Shown here in pieces: positions 31,981 through 40,441 of a DNA stretch of 64,000 nucleotides; position 1 is the first letter of the stretch; the number at the start of each line of letters is the position of its first letter. A program made the translations under genes and the position numbers. The stretch is from Bog-159 sp963709155 (lineage in GTDB: Bacteria; Acidobacteriota; Terriglobia; Bryobacterales; Bryobacteraceae). Below the pieces are notes generated by a model that saw nothing but the letters and a program-made list of their open reading frames with translations, searched no databases and was not told where the DNA came from. Where the stretch lies: NCBI GenBank assembly GCA_963709155.1, contig CAVPVD010000007.1:2418001-2482000 (forward strand). Reading direction: 5' to 3'.

Positions 31981-33333
31981 TTACGACCCCAACAAGTCCA
32001 GATAACGCGCCACCGCTTCGATGCCCCGATAGAAGTTCGGCAGGTGCAGCTTCTCGTTGGGAGCGTGCAGATTGTCGTCCGGCAGCCCGAAGCCCATCAT
32101 CACGCTGGGAATGCCCAGGCTTTGCTCGAAGGCGGCCACAATCGGAATGGAACCGCCCGAGCGGATATACACCGTGGGCTTGCCGAAGATTTCGGACATG
32201 GCGTCCGCCGCGGCGTGGATAAAACGGTTATCGGGATTTACCAGGGAAGGCGGCGCCGAATGCAGCGACTTCAGTTCGGCCGTCACGCCGCGCGGACAGG
32301 CTTTGGCCACCGCCTGTTTCAATTGCTCCGCGGCTTCGATGGGGTCCTGATCGGCCACCAGCCGGGTGCTGATCTTGGCTACGGCGCGCGCCGGAATCAC
32401 GGTCTTGGCGCCCTCGCCGATGAATCCTCCGCGGATGCCGTGAACTTCAAAAGTGGGCCGCGCCCACAACCGCTCGAACAACGGCACACCGGGCTCGCCC
32501 ACCAGTTCGTGGGCGCCCATTTCCTTCTCCGTGTAATCATGCTCGTCGAAGGGCAGGCGCGCCCAAGCCTCGCGCTCCTTAGCGCTGGGCGGCACCACTC
32601 GATCGTAGAATCCCGGAATCTGGATATGGCCGTCGCGGTCCTTCAACGCGCTGATGATTTCGGCGATCGCTTGCAGGGGGTTAGGCGCGGCGCCGCCATA
32701 AACACCGGAATGCAGGTCGTGGTTGGCGCCTTCCACGTGCAGCTCCGCGTACACCATGCCGCGCAGCCCGACGCAGATGGTGGGCAATTCCGGCGCGAAC
32801 ATCTCTGTATCGCAGATCACCGCGGCATCCGATGCCAGGCGCGCCGGCTTCTTTCCGACATAGCTCTCGATGTGCTCGCCGCCGGTCTCTTCTTCCCCCT
32901 CGATCAGGAACTTCACGTTCACCGGTAATTTGCCGCGGGTCTTCAGCAGGCTTTCCACGGCTTTGATCAAAATGTAAGTCTGGCCCTTGTCGTCCGAGGA
33001 GCCCCGGGCGAAAATATCGTCGCCGCGCACTTCCGGCTCGAAGGGCGGCGATTTCCATTCATCCAGCGGGTCGGGCGGTTGCACATCGTAGTGGCCGTAC
33101 AGCAGCAGCGTCGGCTTTCCGGGCGCGCCGGTCCACTCCGCAAATACCAGCGGATTGCCCTCGCCTTCGATGAGTTCGCCGGTGAGCCCCGCGGCGCGCA
33201 ATTCATGCAGCGCGAACTCGGCGGCGCGGCGGATATCCGGCTTGTGCTCGGAAAGCGTGCTGATGCTCGGAATGCGCAGCCAAGTCTTCAGCCCTTCGAG
33301 AAATGCGGCGTGGTTCTCCTGATAGTAATTCAT
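31981..33333 (-). CDS. M20-family dipeptidase
   Basis: 450 residues, cytoplasmic, with no signal peptide. The di-zinc peptidase motifs are present in order: L-L-Y-G-H-Y-D-V-Q-P-P (first metal histidine and aspartate), G-S-S-D-D-K-G (bridging aspartate), E-G-E-E-E-T-G-G-E-H (catalytic glutamates) and, inside the lid domain, H-D-L-H-S-G-V-Y-G-G. The C-terminal H-L-P-N-F segment near the end carries the last ligand. The length matches carnosinase-like dipeptidases (CPG2/CNDP group). Substrate specificity cannot be read. It stands alone on the minus strand, divergent from the ROK kinase gene. Confidence 0.93.
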   Translation of the reverse strand: MNYYQENHAAFLEGLKTWLRIPSISTLSEHKPDIRRAAEFALHELRAAGLTGELIEGEGNPLVFAEWTGAPGKPTLLLYGHYDVQPPDPLDEWKSPPFEPEVRGDDIFARGSSDDKGQTYILIKAVESLLKTRGKLPVNVKFLIEGEEETGGEHIESYVGKKPARLASDAAVICDTEMFAPELPTICVGLRGMVYAELHVEGANHDLHSGVYGGAAPNPLQAIAEIISALKDRDGHIQIPGFYDRVVPPSAKEREAWARLPFDEHDYTEKEMGAHELVGEPGVPLFERLWARPTFEVHGIRGGFIGEGAKTVIPARAVAKISTRLVADQDPIEAAEQLKQAVAKACPRGVTAELKSLHSAPPSLVNPDNRFIHAAADAMSEIFGKPTVYIRSGGSIPIVAAFEQSLGIPSVMMGFGLPDDNLHAPNEKLHLPNFYRGIEAVARYLDLLGS

Positions 33334-33420
33334 GACGATTGCACCTCAGTGCCATTGTATGCCGTAGCATGCCGCGCCCTTCACGCTACCCTGCCTGCCT
33401 CTGCCGCGCGGTCTGTTATC

Positions 33421-34386
33421 ATGCGCTTCATGCCGGAATACTCCATCGGGCTGGATCTGGGCGGTACCAACCTGCGGGCGGCGGCCATTGACCGCGCCGG
33501 TCACATTCTGGACCGCAGGGCGACCGCCACCAATCCCGCCGCCGGGCGCGAAGCCATGCTCGGCTATATGGTGAACGCCATCGCGGAATTGCGCGATTCC
33601 TGCGGCGCGGACGGATTGGCCGGAATCGGGATCGGTGTGCCCGGCTTCATCCTGCTGAAGGAAGGCATCATCCGCAACTCCAACAACCTGGCCTGCCTGG
33701 AGGATTTCCCGATCCGCGCCGAGATCGAGCGCCGCCTGGGCGCGCACGTGATCCTGGAAAACGACGCCAACGCCGCCGCGCTTGGCGAGAAATGGATCGG
33801 CGCGGGCCGCGACGTGGACGACCTGATCCTGCTGACGCTCGGCACCGGGATTGGCGGCGGAATCATTTCCGGTGGCAGGGTATTGCAAGGTTATCTGGGA
33901 ATGGCCGGCGAATTGGGGCATATCACGGTGGTTAAGGACGGCAATCCATGCGGCTGCGGAAATCAAGGGTGCCTGGAGAAACACGCATCCGCCACCGCCA
34001 TCGCCGCCATGGCGAGTATGCTGCGCCTGGGCGAAGGATTGAGCGCCCGCGAAGTGTACGATCTGGCGCTAGGTGGCAACGAGAAGGCCGGCCGCATCTT
34101 CGTCGCCATGGGGCAGGCATTGGGTGTGGCGCTGGCCACGCTGGTGAATGCTTTTAATTTTCCGCTGTATCTGCTGAGCGGCGGCGTGCTGGCGGCGTGG
34201 GACCTTTTTGCGCCCCCCATGTTGGAGGAGGTGCGGCGGCGCTCCTTCACCTTCCGCACCACGGCCACCCGCATCGAGAAAGCCACGCTGGGCAACGAGG
34301 CCGGCCTGTTCGGCGCCGCCTGTCTGCCGTGGGTGGAAGTGCCATCGTTACTGAGTCGCGACCGCCAGGGAGCGGGAGCGAGCTGA
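33421..34386 (+). CDS. ROK-family sugar kinase (glucokinase-like)
   Basis: 321 residues from ATG 33421; an ATG three codons later is equally possible, and no clear Shine-Dalgarno sequence was seen. The phosphate-binding motif G-L-D-L-G-G-T-N-L-R is at the N-terminus, the catalytic region L-E-N-D-A-N-A-A-A-L-G-E is present, and the ROK zinc signature G-H-I-T-V followed by C-G-C-G-N-Q-G-C-L-E is complete. This matches bacterial ROK glucokinases, though N-acetyl-sugar kinases share the motifs. The last dozen residues (S-R-D-R-Q-G-A-G-A-S) look like read-through into repeat-type sequence rather than conserved protein. The xylulokinase gene starts 13 bases downstream. Confidence 0.9.
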   Translation: MRFMPEYSIGLDLGGTNLRAAAIDRAGHILDRRATATNPAAGREAMLGYMVNAIAELRDSCGADGLAGIGIGVPGFILLKEGIIRNSNNLACLEDFPIRAEIERRLGAHVILENDANAAALGEKWIGAGRDVDDLILLTLGTGIGGGIISGGRVLQGYLGMAGELGHITVVKDGNPCGCGNQGCLEKHASATAIAAMASMLRLGEGLSAREVYDLALGGNEKAGRIFVAMGQALGVALATLVNAFNFPLYLLSGGVLAAWDLFAPPMLEEVRRRSFTFRTTATRIEKATLGNEAGLFGAACLPWVEVPSLLSRDRQGAGAS

Positions 34387-34399
34387 AAGCTGGTGAATC

Positions 34400-35896
34400 A
34401 TGTGGATGGGAATTGACGTAGGCACGGGCGGCACGCGCGCGCTCCTGGTAGACGCGCAGGGCCGCGTCGCCGCCGGTTTCACGGCAGCGCACGAAGACAT
34501 CCTGATGCAGCGGCCCCTATGGGCCGAGCAGCGCCCCGAAAACTGGTGGGATGCCGCCCGCGTGGCCATTCGCGGCGCGCTGTCCCAAGCCGGTGTTCCC
34601 GGCGCGCAAGTGCGCGGCATCGGTCTTTCCGGCCAGATGCACGGCCTGGTGATCCTGGACGAAGCCAACGCCGTGATCCGGCCCGCGCTCATCTGGTGCG
34701 ATCAGCGCAGCCAGCCGCAGGTGGACGCCATCAACCGGACCGTCGGCCGCGATAAGGTCTTAAAGTACACCGCCAACCCCGTGCTGACCGGTTTCACGCT
34801 GCCCAAGCTGCTGTGGGTCCGCGATAATGAACCCCACCATTTCGAACGCGTCCGCCACCTGCTGCTGCCCAAGGACTACCTGCGTTTCCAATTAACCGGC
34901 GAATACGCGAGCGAGGTCTCCGACGCTTCCGGCACATCGTTATTCGACGTGGTGGCCCGCCGTTGGTCGTGCGACATGATGGACGCCCTCGGGCTGGATC
35001 GCGAGATCCTGCCTACCTGCCACGAATCGAGCGACGTCACCGGCCGCATCACGCGCGGCGCGGCGGAGGCCACGGGTCTGGCCGAGGGTACGCCTGTGGT
35101 GGGCGGCGGCGGCGACCAGGCCTCCAGCGCGGTCGGAAACGGCATCGTGGAAGCCGGCATCGTCTCCTGCACGCTGGGCACTTCCGGGGTGGTCTTCGCG
35201 CATATGGAAGACGTGGCCTACGATCCCGCCGGCCGGGTCCACACCTTCTGCCATGCCGTGCGCGGCAAGTGGCACGTGATGGGCGTCACCCAAGGCGCGG
35301 GCTTGAGCCTGCAATGGTTCCGCAACCAGTTCGCGCCCGGCGCCGATTACCACACGCTCACCGCCGAGGCCGCCGCCGCTCCCGCGGGCGCGCAAGGCCT
35401 CTTCTGGCTACCCTACTTGATGGGGGAGCGCACCCCTCATCTGGACGCCACCGCGCGCGGAGGCTGGATCGGCCTGACGGCCCGCCACCAGCGCGCCGAT
35501 CTGATCCGCGCCATCATCGAAGGCGTCTCCTACAGCCAGCGCGACTGCCTGGACATTATCGAAGAATTGGGCGTGCCGATCGAGTCTGTGCGCGCCTCCG
35601 GCGGCGGCGCCCGCAGCCCCTTCTGGCGGCAGTTGCTGGCCGATATCTTGAACAAGAAGGTGGTGACGCTTTCCACCCAGGAAGGCTCCGCGTACGGCGC
35701 GGCGCTGCTGGCATTGGCCGGCACCGGCGAGTATAGTTCGGTTCCGGAAGTTTGCCGGGCTACGATCCGCGAAGTGGATTCGATCGGCCCGCGCCCTGCA
35801 GAAGCCGCCTATTATGCGGAGGCGCACCAGATCTACCGCTCACTGTATCCCGCGCTAAAGCCGGCGTTTGGGCAGATCGCGGCGCTGGCTGGGTGA
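34400..35896 (+). CDS. xylB: Xylulokinase
   Basis: 498 residues of the FGGY kinase family. The N-terminal ATP-site motif G-I-D-V-G-T-G-G-T-R, the substrate region G-L-S-G-Q-M-H-G-L and the C-terminal signature R-A-S-G-G-G-A-R-S-P-F-W are all present, and the length is usual. The G-Q-M-H-G block and Q-G-A-G-L-S-L-Q-W segment favour D-xylulose over glycerol or gluconate. It phosphorylates D-xylulose for entry into the pentose phosphate pathway. It probably forms an operon with the ROK kinase (13-base gap). No xylose isomerase gene is adjacent. Confidence 0.92.
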   Translation: MWMGIDVGTGGTRALLVDAQGRVAAGFTAAHEDILMQRPLWAEQRPENWWDAARVAIRGALSQAGVPGAQVRGIGLSGQMHGLVILDEANAVIRPALIWCDQRSQPQVDAINRTVGRDKVLKYTANPVLTGFTLPKLLWVRDNEPHHFERVRHLLLPKDYLRFQLTGEYASEVSDASGTSLFDVVARRWSCDMMDALGLDREILPTCHESSDVTGRITRGAAEATGLAEGTPVVGGGGDQASSAVGNGIVEAGIVSCTLGTSGVVFAHMEDVAYDPAGRVHTFCHAVRGKWHVMGVTQGAGLSLQWFRNQFAPGADYHTLTAEAAAAPAGAQGLFWLPYLMGERTPHLDATARGGWIGLTARHQRADLIRAIIEGVSYSQRDCLDIIEELGVPIESVRASGGGARSPFWRQLLADILNKKVVTLSTQEGSAYGAALLALAGTGEYSSVPEVCRATIREVDSIGPRPAEAAYYAEAHQIYRSLYPALKPAFGQIAALAG

Positions 35897-35925
35897 ACTG
35901 CCAGCCCCGGCGAGCGCTTGCCAGC

Positions 35926-36183
35926 CTACCTCACACAGGACTGCTGGCAGCCGTGCCGCTCCGGCCAGAGCGTGCACGATTTCACGCGGCGATCCCTTTC
36001 GCCGCGGGCGTGCATAGCCACCGCATGCCGCGCGTCCAGTTCAATGGTCGCAAAATGATTGGCTTCCGGGCACGTGATTTCCCGAGGGCCGCGGGATCGC
36101 CGGTATACCCTTGCCAGCGCCCAAACGGCTGGCGCCAGTAGGGCGATAGCAAAGAATAGCGGGATCAGGTTCAAGACTGACAT
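35926..36183 (-). CDS. Small single-pass membrane protein with Cys-rich tail
   Basis: 85 residues from the ATG at 36183, with GGAGG eight bases upstream; the longer open frame upstream has no support. The N-terminus is one hydrophobic helix (V-L-N-L-I-P-L-F-F-A-I-A-L-L-A-P). The cytoplasmic or exposed tail has spaced cysteines: I-T-C-P-E-A-N near residue 37 and a terminal C-T-L-W-P-E-R-H-G-C-Q-Q-S-C. This pattern (C-P-E, D-A-R-H, C-x-x-W-P-E-R-x-x-C-x-Q-x-C) looks like a conserved small family, possibly metal-binding, with no function known to me. It is divergent from the SEC-C protein at 36278 and convergent with xylB. Confidence 0.65.
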   Translation of the reverse strand: MSVLNLIPLFFAIALLAPAVWALARVYRRSRGPREITCPEANHFATIELDARHAVAMHARGERDRRVKSCTLWPERHGCQQSCVR

Positions 36184-36277
36184 CGCCGTTACCTCCAACT
36201 TCAGGATCTGGAACTCCGATAGAAGGATACTGCAACCGCCGGTCGAAAGCAATGGCCTTAGAATATCGTTTCTAGCC

Positions 36278-37681
36278 ATGCTTTTCGTCACTGAATCTAT
36301 TATCAATGCCCGCCGCGCTCTCCTAGCGCAGATGACGGCCGGCAAGCTCACCCGCGAGCAAGCCTACCAACGGGCCCTGGAACTGGATCCGATGGATGCC
36401 TTTTCGATGCTGATGGTGGCGGCAGAGCGCTACGAGGCGGGCGACCGGGCGGCAGCCGTGGAGTATTGCTGGCGCGCTGTCAGCGCCGATCCGATGCGCG
36501 CTGAGCCGTGGTACAAGCTGGCCGCCGAACTTCCCGATGACAGCCTTCAGTTGCGCGACGGGTTCTTGGAGTTGGCCGCCCGTAAGTCCTTGCGCGACCC
36601 GGAAGCCATCGCGCATCTCGAAGAGGCCGTGAAGGCTAAGCAGGCATCCAATTTTGAGGATCCTGAAGCGGTGCTGGCGGTTACCGCGGAACACCTTTAT
36701 GCGAAACGCCTTAGCGAGCCGGAAGACGTCAGCCGGCGGCTGGGCCCCTATCGGCTCATCGACGATGTGCTGGAATTGGGCGACGATGGATTGGACCCCG
36801 GCACGGTCGACGACATTCTCGGGGAGGGCGTGCGCTGCCAGCCTTTGCTCCTCGGGATTCTGCGCGGCATGGCCGACGGAAACGTAGACGCCGGGCCGGC
36901 CATTTGCAGCGTGGCGCTGCTGGGCGAGATCGGCGACCCGGCGGTATTGCCGGAAATCGTCGAATGCCTCACGGTGGACGACGATGACATCAGCAATGCA
37001 GCTTTTTGGGCACTATCCCGGATCGCGACGCGGCGTCCGGACGAGTCGCTCGCGACGATTCGCAAGATGGTGCCATGCGCCGGCGTCGAGGACCGCATGA
37101 TACTCGCCATCGCCCTCGCCGTGATCCCCGACCTACCCGGCACACAGGATGCCCTGGTGAGCCTGCTGGACGGGCTGGCCACCTTTCCAAAGTCCGGCCG
37201 CCAGGAACTCTTCATCAGTGTTGCGGTCGCGCTGGATGCTTCCAAGGGGCGCCCGGGCCGGGAACGCGCGTGGTCGCTTTTTGACTCCTATGCCGCGGCG
37301 CTGCCAAGACGGACTCGCGGCGAGTTGCGCGAAATCTTTAAGGCCGCTAACGAAGCGGATGAGCCACCATCCCCGCCCGGCGAAGTTCCCCCGGTAACTG
37401 TTTACGATATTTGCTCGGAAACCCGGGGCGGAGATGACGACGACGAAGACGAAGAAGAAGATGAAGTTGACGGGGAAGACGACGATCCGTTCAACGACGA
37501 GGACGAGGGCGAGGAAGACGATTTCGAAGAAGACGAAGACGACGAGGACTTCATACCCGAGCCGGTGCGCCGCCCCGTGACCCCGGGCCGAAACGATCCT
37601 TGCTGGTGCGGCAGCGGCAAGAAATACAAGAAGTGCCATCTCGATGCCGACCAGAAATCGCCACCTCCCGGCGCGCGCTAA
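36278..37681 (+). CDS. TPR/HEAT-like protein with acidic linker and C-terminal SEC-C zinc motif
   Basis: 467 residues from the ATG at 36278. The N-terminal 120 residues read as TPR-like helices (A-Y-Q-R-A-L-E-L-D-P-M-D-A-F, C-W-R-A-V-S-A-D-P). The middle (about 160-380) looks like HEAT repeats (A-L-L-G-E-I-G-D-P-A-V-L-P-E-I-V). A run of about 65 residues is nearly all Asp and Glu, and the last 30 residues hold the SEC-C motif G-R-N-D-P-C-W-C-G-S-G-K-K-Y-K-K-C-H. In SecA this zinc motif contacts SecB and ribosomes; in stand-alone proteins the partner is unknown. A protein-quality or translocation adaptor is a reasonable guess only. Confidence 0.75.
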   Translation: MLFVTESIINARRALLAQMTAGKLTREQAYQRALELDPMDAFSMLMVAAERYEAGDRAAAVEYCWRAVSADPMRAEPWYKLAAELPDDSLQLRDGFLELAARKSLRDPEAIAHLEEAVKAKQASNFEDPEAVLAVTAEHLYAKRLSEPEDVSRRLGPYRLIDDVLELGDDGLDPGTVDDILGEGVRCQPLLLGILRGMADGNVDAGPAICSVALLGEIGDPAVLPEIVECLTVDDDDISNAAFWALSRIATRRPDESLATIRKMVPCAGVEDRMILAIALAVIPDLPGTQDALVSLLDGLATFPKSGRQELFISVAVALDASKGRPGRERAWSLFDSYAAALPRRTRGELREIFKAANEADEPPSPPGEVPPVTVYDICSETRGGDDDDEDEEEDEVDGEDDDPFNDEDEGEEDDFEEDEDDEDFIPEPVRRPVTPGRNDPCWCGSGKKYKKCHLDADQKSPPPGAR

Positions 37682-37702
37682 AGCCACGTTTCCGATTTAG
37701 CC

Positions 37703-38953
37703 TCAGGAGGCGGTCATGGTGGCGGCGTCCCAATGGCAAACGCGGTTCTCGAAGTAGCTGACATTGCACAGCAGCGCGGGTCCGGTGGCGCGGAAGCCGT
37801 ACTCCGCATCCTCGAAGAATGGCTGGCGCGAGCGCACCGCGTCGATAAAGTTGTGCATGTGGATCTCATGCGCGTCGCGCGGCGAGGTGAAGCGCTGCAC
37901 CGTGGGGCAGCCTAGCGTGGCAGTGGTTACCGGCACGAGCGGGTAGCGCTCGCGGTAGGCGTGGATGTAGTCCGCCTCCATCTGGCGGGAGAATGTGTCG
38001 GCGGTATAGCCGGGCTCTTTTTCGCGCGGCACCCGGCTCAGCGTTACGCTGCCGATATCGGTGGTGATCGATCCTTCGCTGCCGATGAAGCGATAGCCGA
38101 AATCCTCCTCCGCCTTGGAACTCTTGAAGTTTACCCGCATGACGAATTGGAAGCGCGGGTGGCGCGGCGAAGCCTCGTATTCGATTACGCCCATTTGTGT
38201 GTCGGGAACGTCACGGCCGTCGTCCCAATAGCGCAATCCGCCGGTAGAATAAATGCGCGTGGGACCGGTCGCGCCGGTCGCCGTGTGCAAACCGGTGAAT
38301 AGATGCACGTAAAGGTCGCCCGCCACGGCGGTGCCGTAGTCGCGATAATTGCGCCAGCGGAACAGCCGGATGGGCTCGAAGGGCCGTTTGGGCGCCGCAC
38401 CCAGAAAAGCGTTCCAATCGATGTTCGCGGTGCTGGCGTCGGGCGGGATGGAGTATTGCCAGGCGCCCACGGCGGTGTTGCGGTCGAGCCATGCCTCCAC
38501 CATGTTCAACTCGCCGATGGCGCCTGCCTGCAGCAGCATGCGGATCTTCTCGAAGCAATGCGCGCTGGCGTATTGGCTGCCCATCTGGAAGATGCGTCCG
38601 CTCTCTTTCGCGGCGGCGATCACGCGTTTGCCGTCCGCGATCTTCTGCACCATCGGCTTTTCGCAATAGACGTCCTTGCCGGCGGCTAAAGCGTCGATGG
38701 CGATCCGGGCATGCCAATGGTCCGGCGTGGCCACGATCACCGCATCGATGTCCTTGCGCGCCAGCACTTCGCGATAGTCGCGTGTGGTGGCGATGCCGGG
38801 ATAGAGTTCTTTCATGCGCTCGAGCCGCGCGTCGTAGATATCGGCCGTCGCCGCCATCTCTACGCCCGCGATGCGCGCCGCGTCGCGCGCGTCGCCCTGG
38901 CCCATGCCGCCCGCGCCGATCAGCGCCATCCGGATTCTGTCGTTGGCTCCCAT
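37703..38953 (-). CDS. Gfo/Idh/MocA-family oxidoreductase (cytoplasmic)
   Basis: 416 residues with GAGGAGG seven bases before the ATG. The N-terminal Rossmann fold begins I-R-M-A-L-I-G-A-G-G-M-G-Q-G, and the family motif K-D-V-Y-C-E-K-P (E-K-P) lies at about 95-102. The C-terminal GFO_IDH_MocA substrate domain follows, with W-R-N-Y-x-D-Y-G. NAD(P)-dependent oxidation of a sugar or cyclitol is expected; the substrate is unknown. No signal peptide, unlike its tandem paralogue, whose stop lies 12 bases upstream. The pair share W-R-N-[YW]-x-D-Y-G-T-x-V-A-G-D-L-[YF]-V-H-L-F and probably arose by duplication. Confidence 0.88.
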   Translation of the reverse strand: MGANDRIRMALIGAGGMGQGDARDAARIAGVEMAATADIYDARLERMKELYPGIATTRDYREVLARKDIDAVIVATPDHWHARIAIDALAAGKDVYCEKPMVQKIADGKRVIAAAKESGRIFQMGSQYASAHCFEKIRMLLQAGAIGELNMVEAWLDRNTAVGAWQYSIPPDASTANIDWNAFLGAAPKRPFEPIRLFRWRNYRDYGTAVAGDLYVHLFTGLHTATGATGPTRIYSTGGLRYWDDGRDVPDTQMGVIEYEASPRHPRFQFVMRVNFKSSKAEEDFGYRFIGSEGSITTDIGSVTLSRVPREKEPGYTADTFSRQMEADYIHAYRERYPLVPVTTATLGCPTVQRFTSPRDAHEIHMHNFIDAVRSRQPFFEDAEYGFRATGPALLCNVSYFENRVCHWDAATMTAS

Positions 38954-38965
38954 TGCCGTTCCTCC

Positions 38966-40309
38966 TCAGTTCTCCACCACGCGCATGGCCACGGGATCCC
39001 AATGCTTGATGCGGCCCTCGTAGTAGCTCATATTCGCCAACAACGCCGGACCGGCGGCGCGCAGCCCGAACGTGGCGTCCTCTACTACAGGCTGCCGCGA
39101 GCGCACGGCATTGAAGAAGTTGGAATGATGCTCGAAATCGTCGGAATAATCCCGCGGCGCCAGGTAATGATCTTCGTCCGCTTCGGGCATGCTGGCCGCC
39201 GTCACCAGGTGCTCGGGATAGCGCTCGCGGTGCTGCGCCATGATCTTTGCCGCCGTCTCCCTGGAGAAGCCGCCCGCGCTCTCGCCAGGCTCGGTCTCCT
39301 TCGGTGGCCTGCTTAAACTCACCCCGTCTGCGAGCGTCATAACTCCCTCGCTGCCGGTGAAGTGGAACCGTCCGGTTTCGGGCCCTCCACAAACGAAATT
39401 CACGCGCAGTGCGAGATTGAATGCAGGGTGGCTGTCGGTCTTCGGATAATCGTACAGCCCGACCATGATGTCGGGTGCGTCGCGGTCGCCCTTCCAGAAG
39501 TAGATCCCGCCCGCCGCGAACACCCGCGTGGGTCCCCAGGAATCCAGTATGAAGTGGATGCCGCTGAACAGATGCACGAACAAATCGCCGGCCACTCCGG
39601 TTCCGTAGTCGTTCCAGTTGCGCCATTGGAAGATGCGCTGCGGATCGAAGGGATGCTTCGGCGCTTCGCCCAGAAAGCGGTCCCAATCGATGGTCGCGAG
39701 GCTGGCATCGGGCGGAATCGAGTAGCGCCACGCGCCCAGCGGGGAATTGCGGTCGATCCACGCCTCGACGGCGTTGAGAGTGCCGATGGAGCCGGCGCGA
39801 TAGAGTTCCCGGGCCTTCTTATAGATCACGGAACTGACCCGCTGGCTGCCGACCTGCAGGATTCTGCGGGTGCGCTGCGAGGTTTCAATCAGCCGGTGGC
39901 CATCCTGCCATTGCTTCACCATGGGCTTCTGCACATAGACGTCTTTGCCCGCTTCCATGGCCTCCGCGGCAATGCGCGCATGCCAATGATCGGGAGTGGC
40001 GACGATCACGGTGTCGACGTCCTTGCGCGCCAGCACTTCGCGATAGTCGCGCGTTGTGAACAACCCCGCGCCCCAGCGCTCCCTGGCGCGCGTCAAGCGG
40101 CCTTCATAGACGTCGCACACGGCCACCAGCCGGGCGCCCGGTACTTTACTGGCCGTCTCGGTATCCCCCTGGCCCATGATGCCGCAGCCAATGGTCGCGA
40201 ACTGGATCTTATCGTTGGCCGCAGTCTGGCCCAGGCCGCTCCCGGCCGCGCCGAGGGCTAGCGATGCCACGCCGCCCGCCTGCAGAAAATGCCTCCGTGT
40301 GGATGCCAT
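38966..40309 (-). CDS. Gfo/Idh/MocA-family oxidoreductase, Tat-exported
   Basis: 447 residues. The N-terminus T-R-R-H-F-L-Q-A-G-G-V-A-S-L-A-L is a clear twin-arginine signal peptide, so this paralogue is exported after folding with its nucleotide, as in glucose-fructose oxidoreductase. The Rossmann motif F-A-T-I-G-C-G-I-M-G-Q-G is at about residue 38, and K-P appears in Y-V-Q-K-P-M, where the usual E-K-P reads Q-K-P. The C-terminal substrate domain is normal. It is immediately upstream of the cytoplasmic paralogue. Substrate unknown; such exported members are numerous in Acidobacteriota and Planctomycetes. Confidence 0.88.
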   Translation of the reverse strand: MASTRRHFLQAGGVASLALGAAGSGLGQTAANDKIQFATIGCGIMGQGDTETASKVPGARLVAVCDVYEGRLTRARERWGAGLFTTRDYREVLARKDVDTVIVATPDHWHARIAAEAMEAGKDVYVQKPMVKQWQDGHRLIETSQRTRRILQVGSQRVSSVIYKKARELYRAGSIGTLNAVEAWIDRNSPLGAWRYSIPPDASLATIDWDRFLGEAPKHPFDPQRIFQWRNWNDYGTGVAGDLFVHLFSGIHFILDSWGPTRVFAAGGIYFWKGDRDAPDIMVGLYDYPKTDSHPAFNLALRVNFVCGGPETGRFHFTGSEGVMTLADGVSLSRPPKETEPGESAGGFSRETAAKIMAQHRERYPEHLVTAASMPEADEDHYLAPRDYSDDFEHHSNFFNAVRSRQPVVEDATFGLRAAGPALLANMSYYEGRIKHWDPVAMRVVEN

Positions 40310-40336
40310 GCTGCATATTGTAGTGAGTTTCGTTTT

Positions 40337-40423
40337 GTGGGGCGGGCAATTCTGCCCGCAGCCGGCTTTTAGCCGGCTCTAGCCGCCTAAAAAGGGGGCT
40401 GCGGCCAAGATTGGCCGCCCTCC
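40337..40423. repeat. Four-hairpin repeat, family 1 (copy B, inverted)
   Basis: 87 bases beginning GTGGGGCGGGC. Hairpins: GGGCAATTCTGCCC, GCCGGCTTTTAGCCGGC, an imperfect AGCCGCCTAAAAAGGGGGCT and GGCCAAGATTGGCC. Read on the minus strand it aligns with copy A at 28721, most exactly over GCGGCCAATCTTGGCCGCAG. It lies between the start of the exported oxidoreductase and the end of the moeB-like gene, both on the minus strand. Confidence 0.75.
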
Positions 40424-40441
40424 AAACAAACCAGCCAGGCC

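Noticed and set aside
35884..35905. GCTGGC/GCCAGC hairpin at the xylB end as a terminator
   Set aside because: Six-base stem with a ten-base loop over the stop codon and no T run; too weak.
38211..39761. Open frame overlapping both Gfo/Idh genes in another frame
   Set aside because: Arginine-rich shadow of two well-defined genes.
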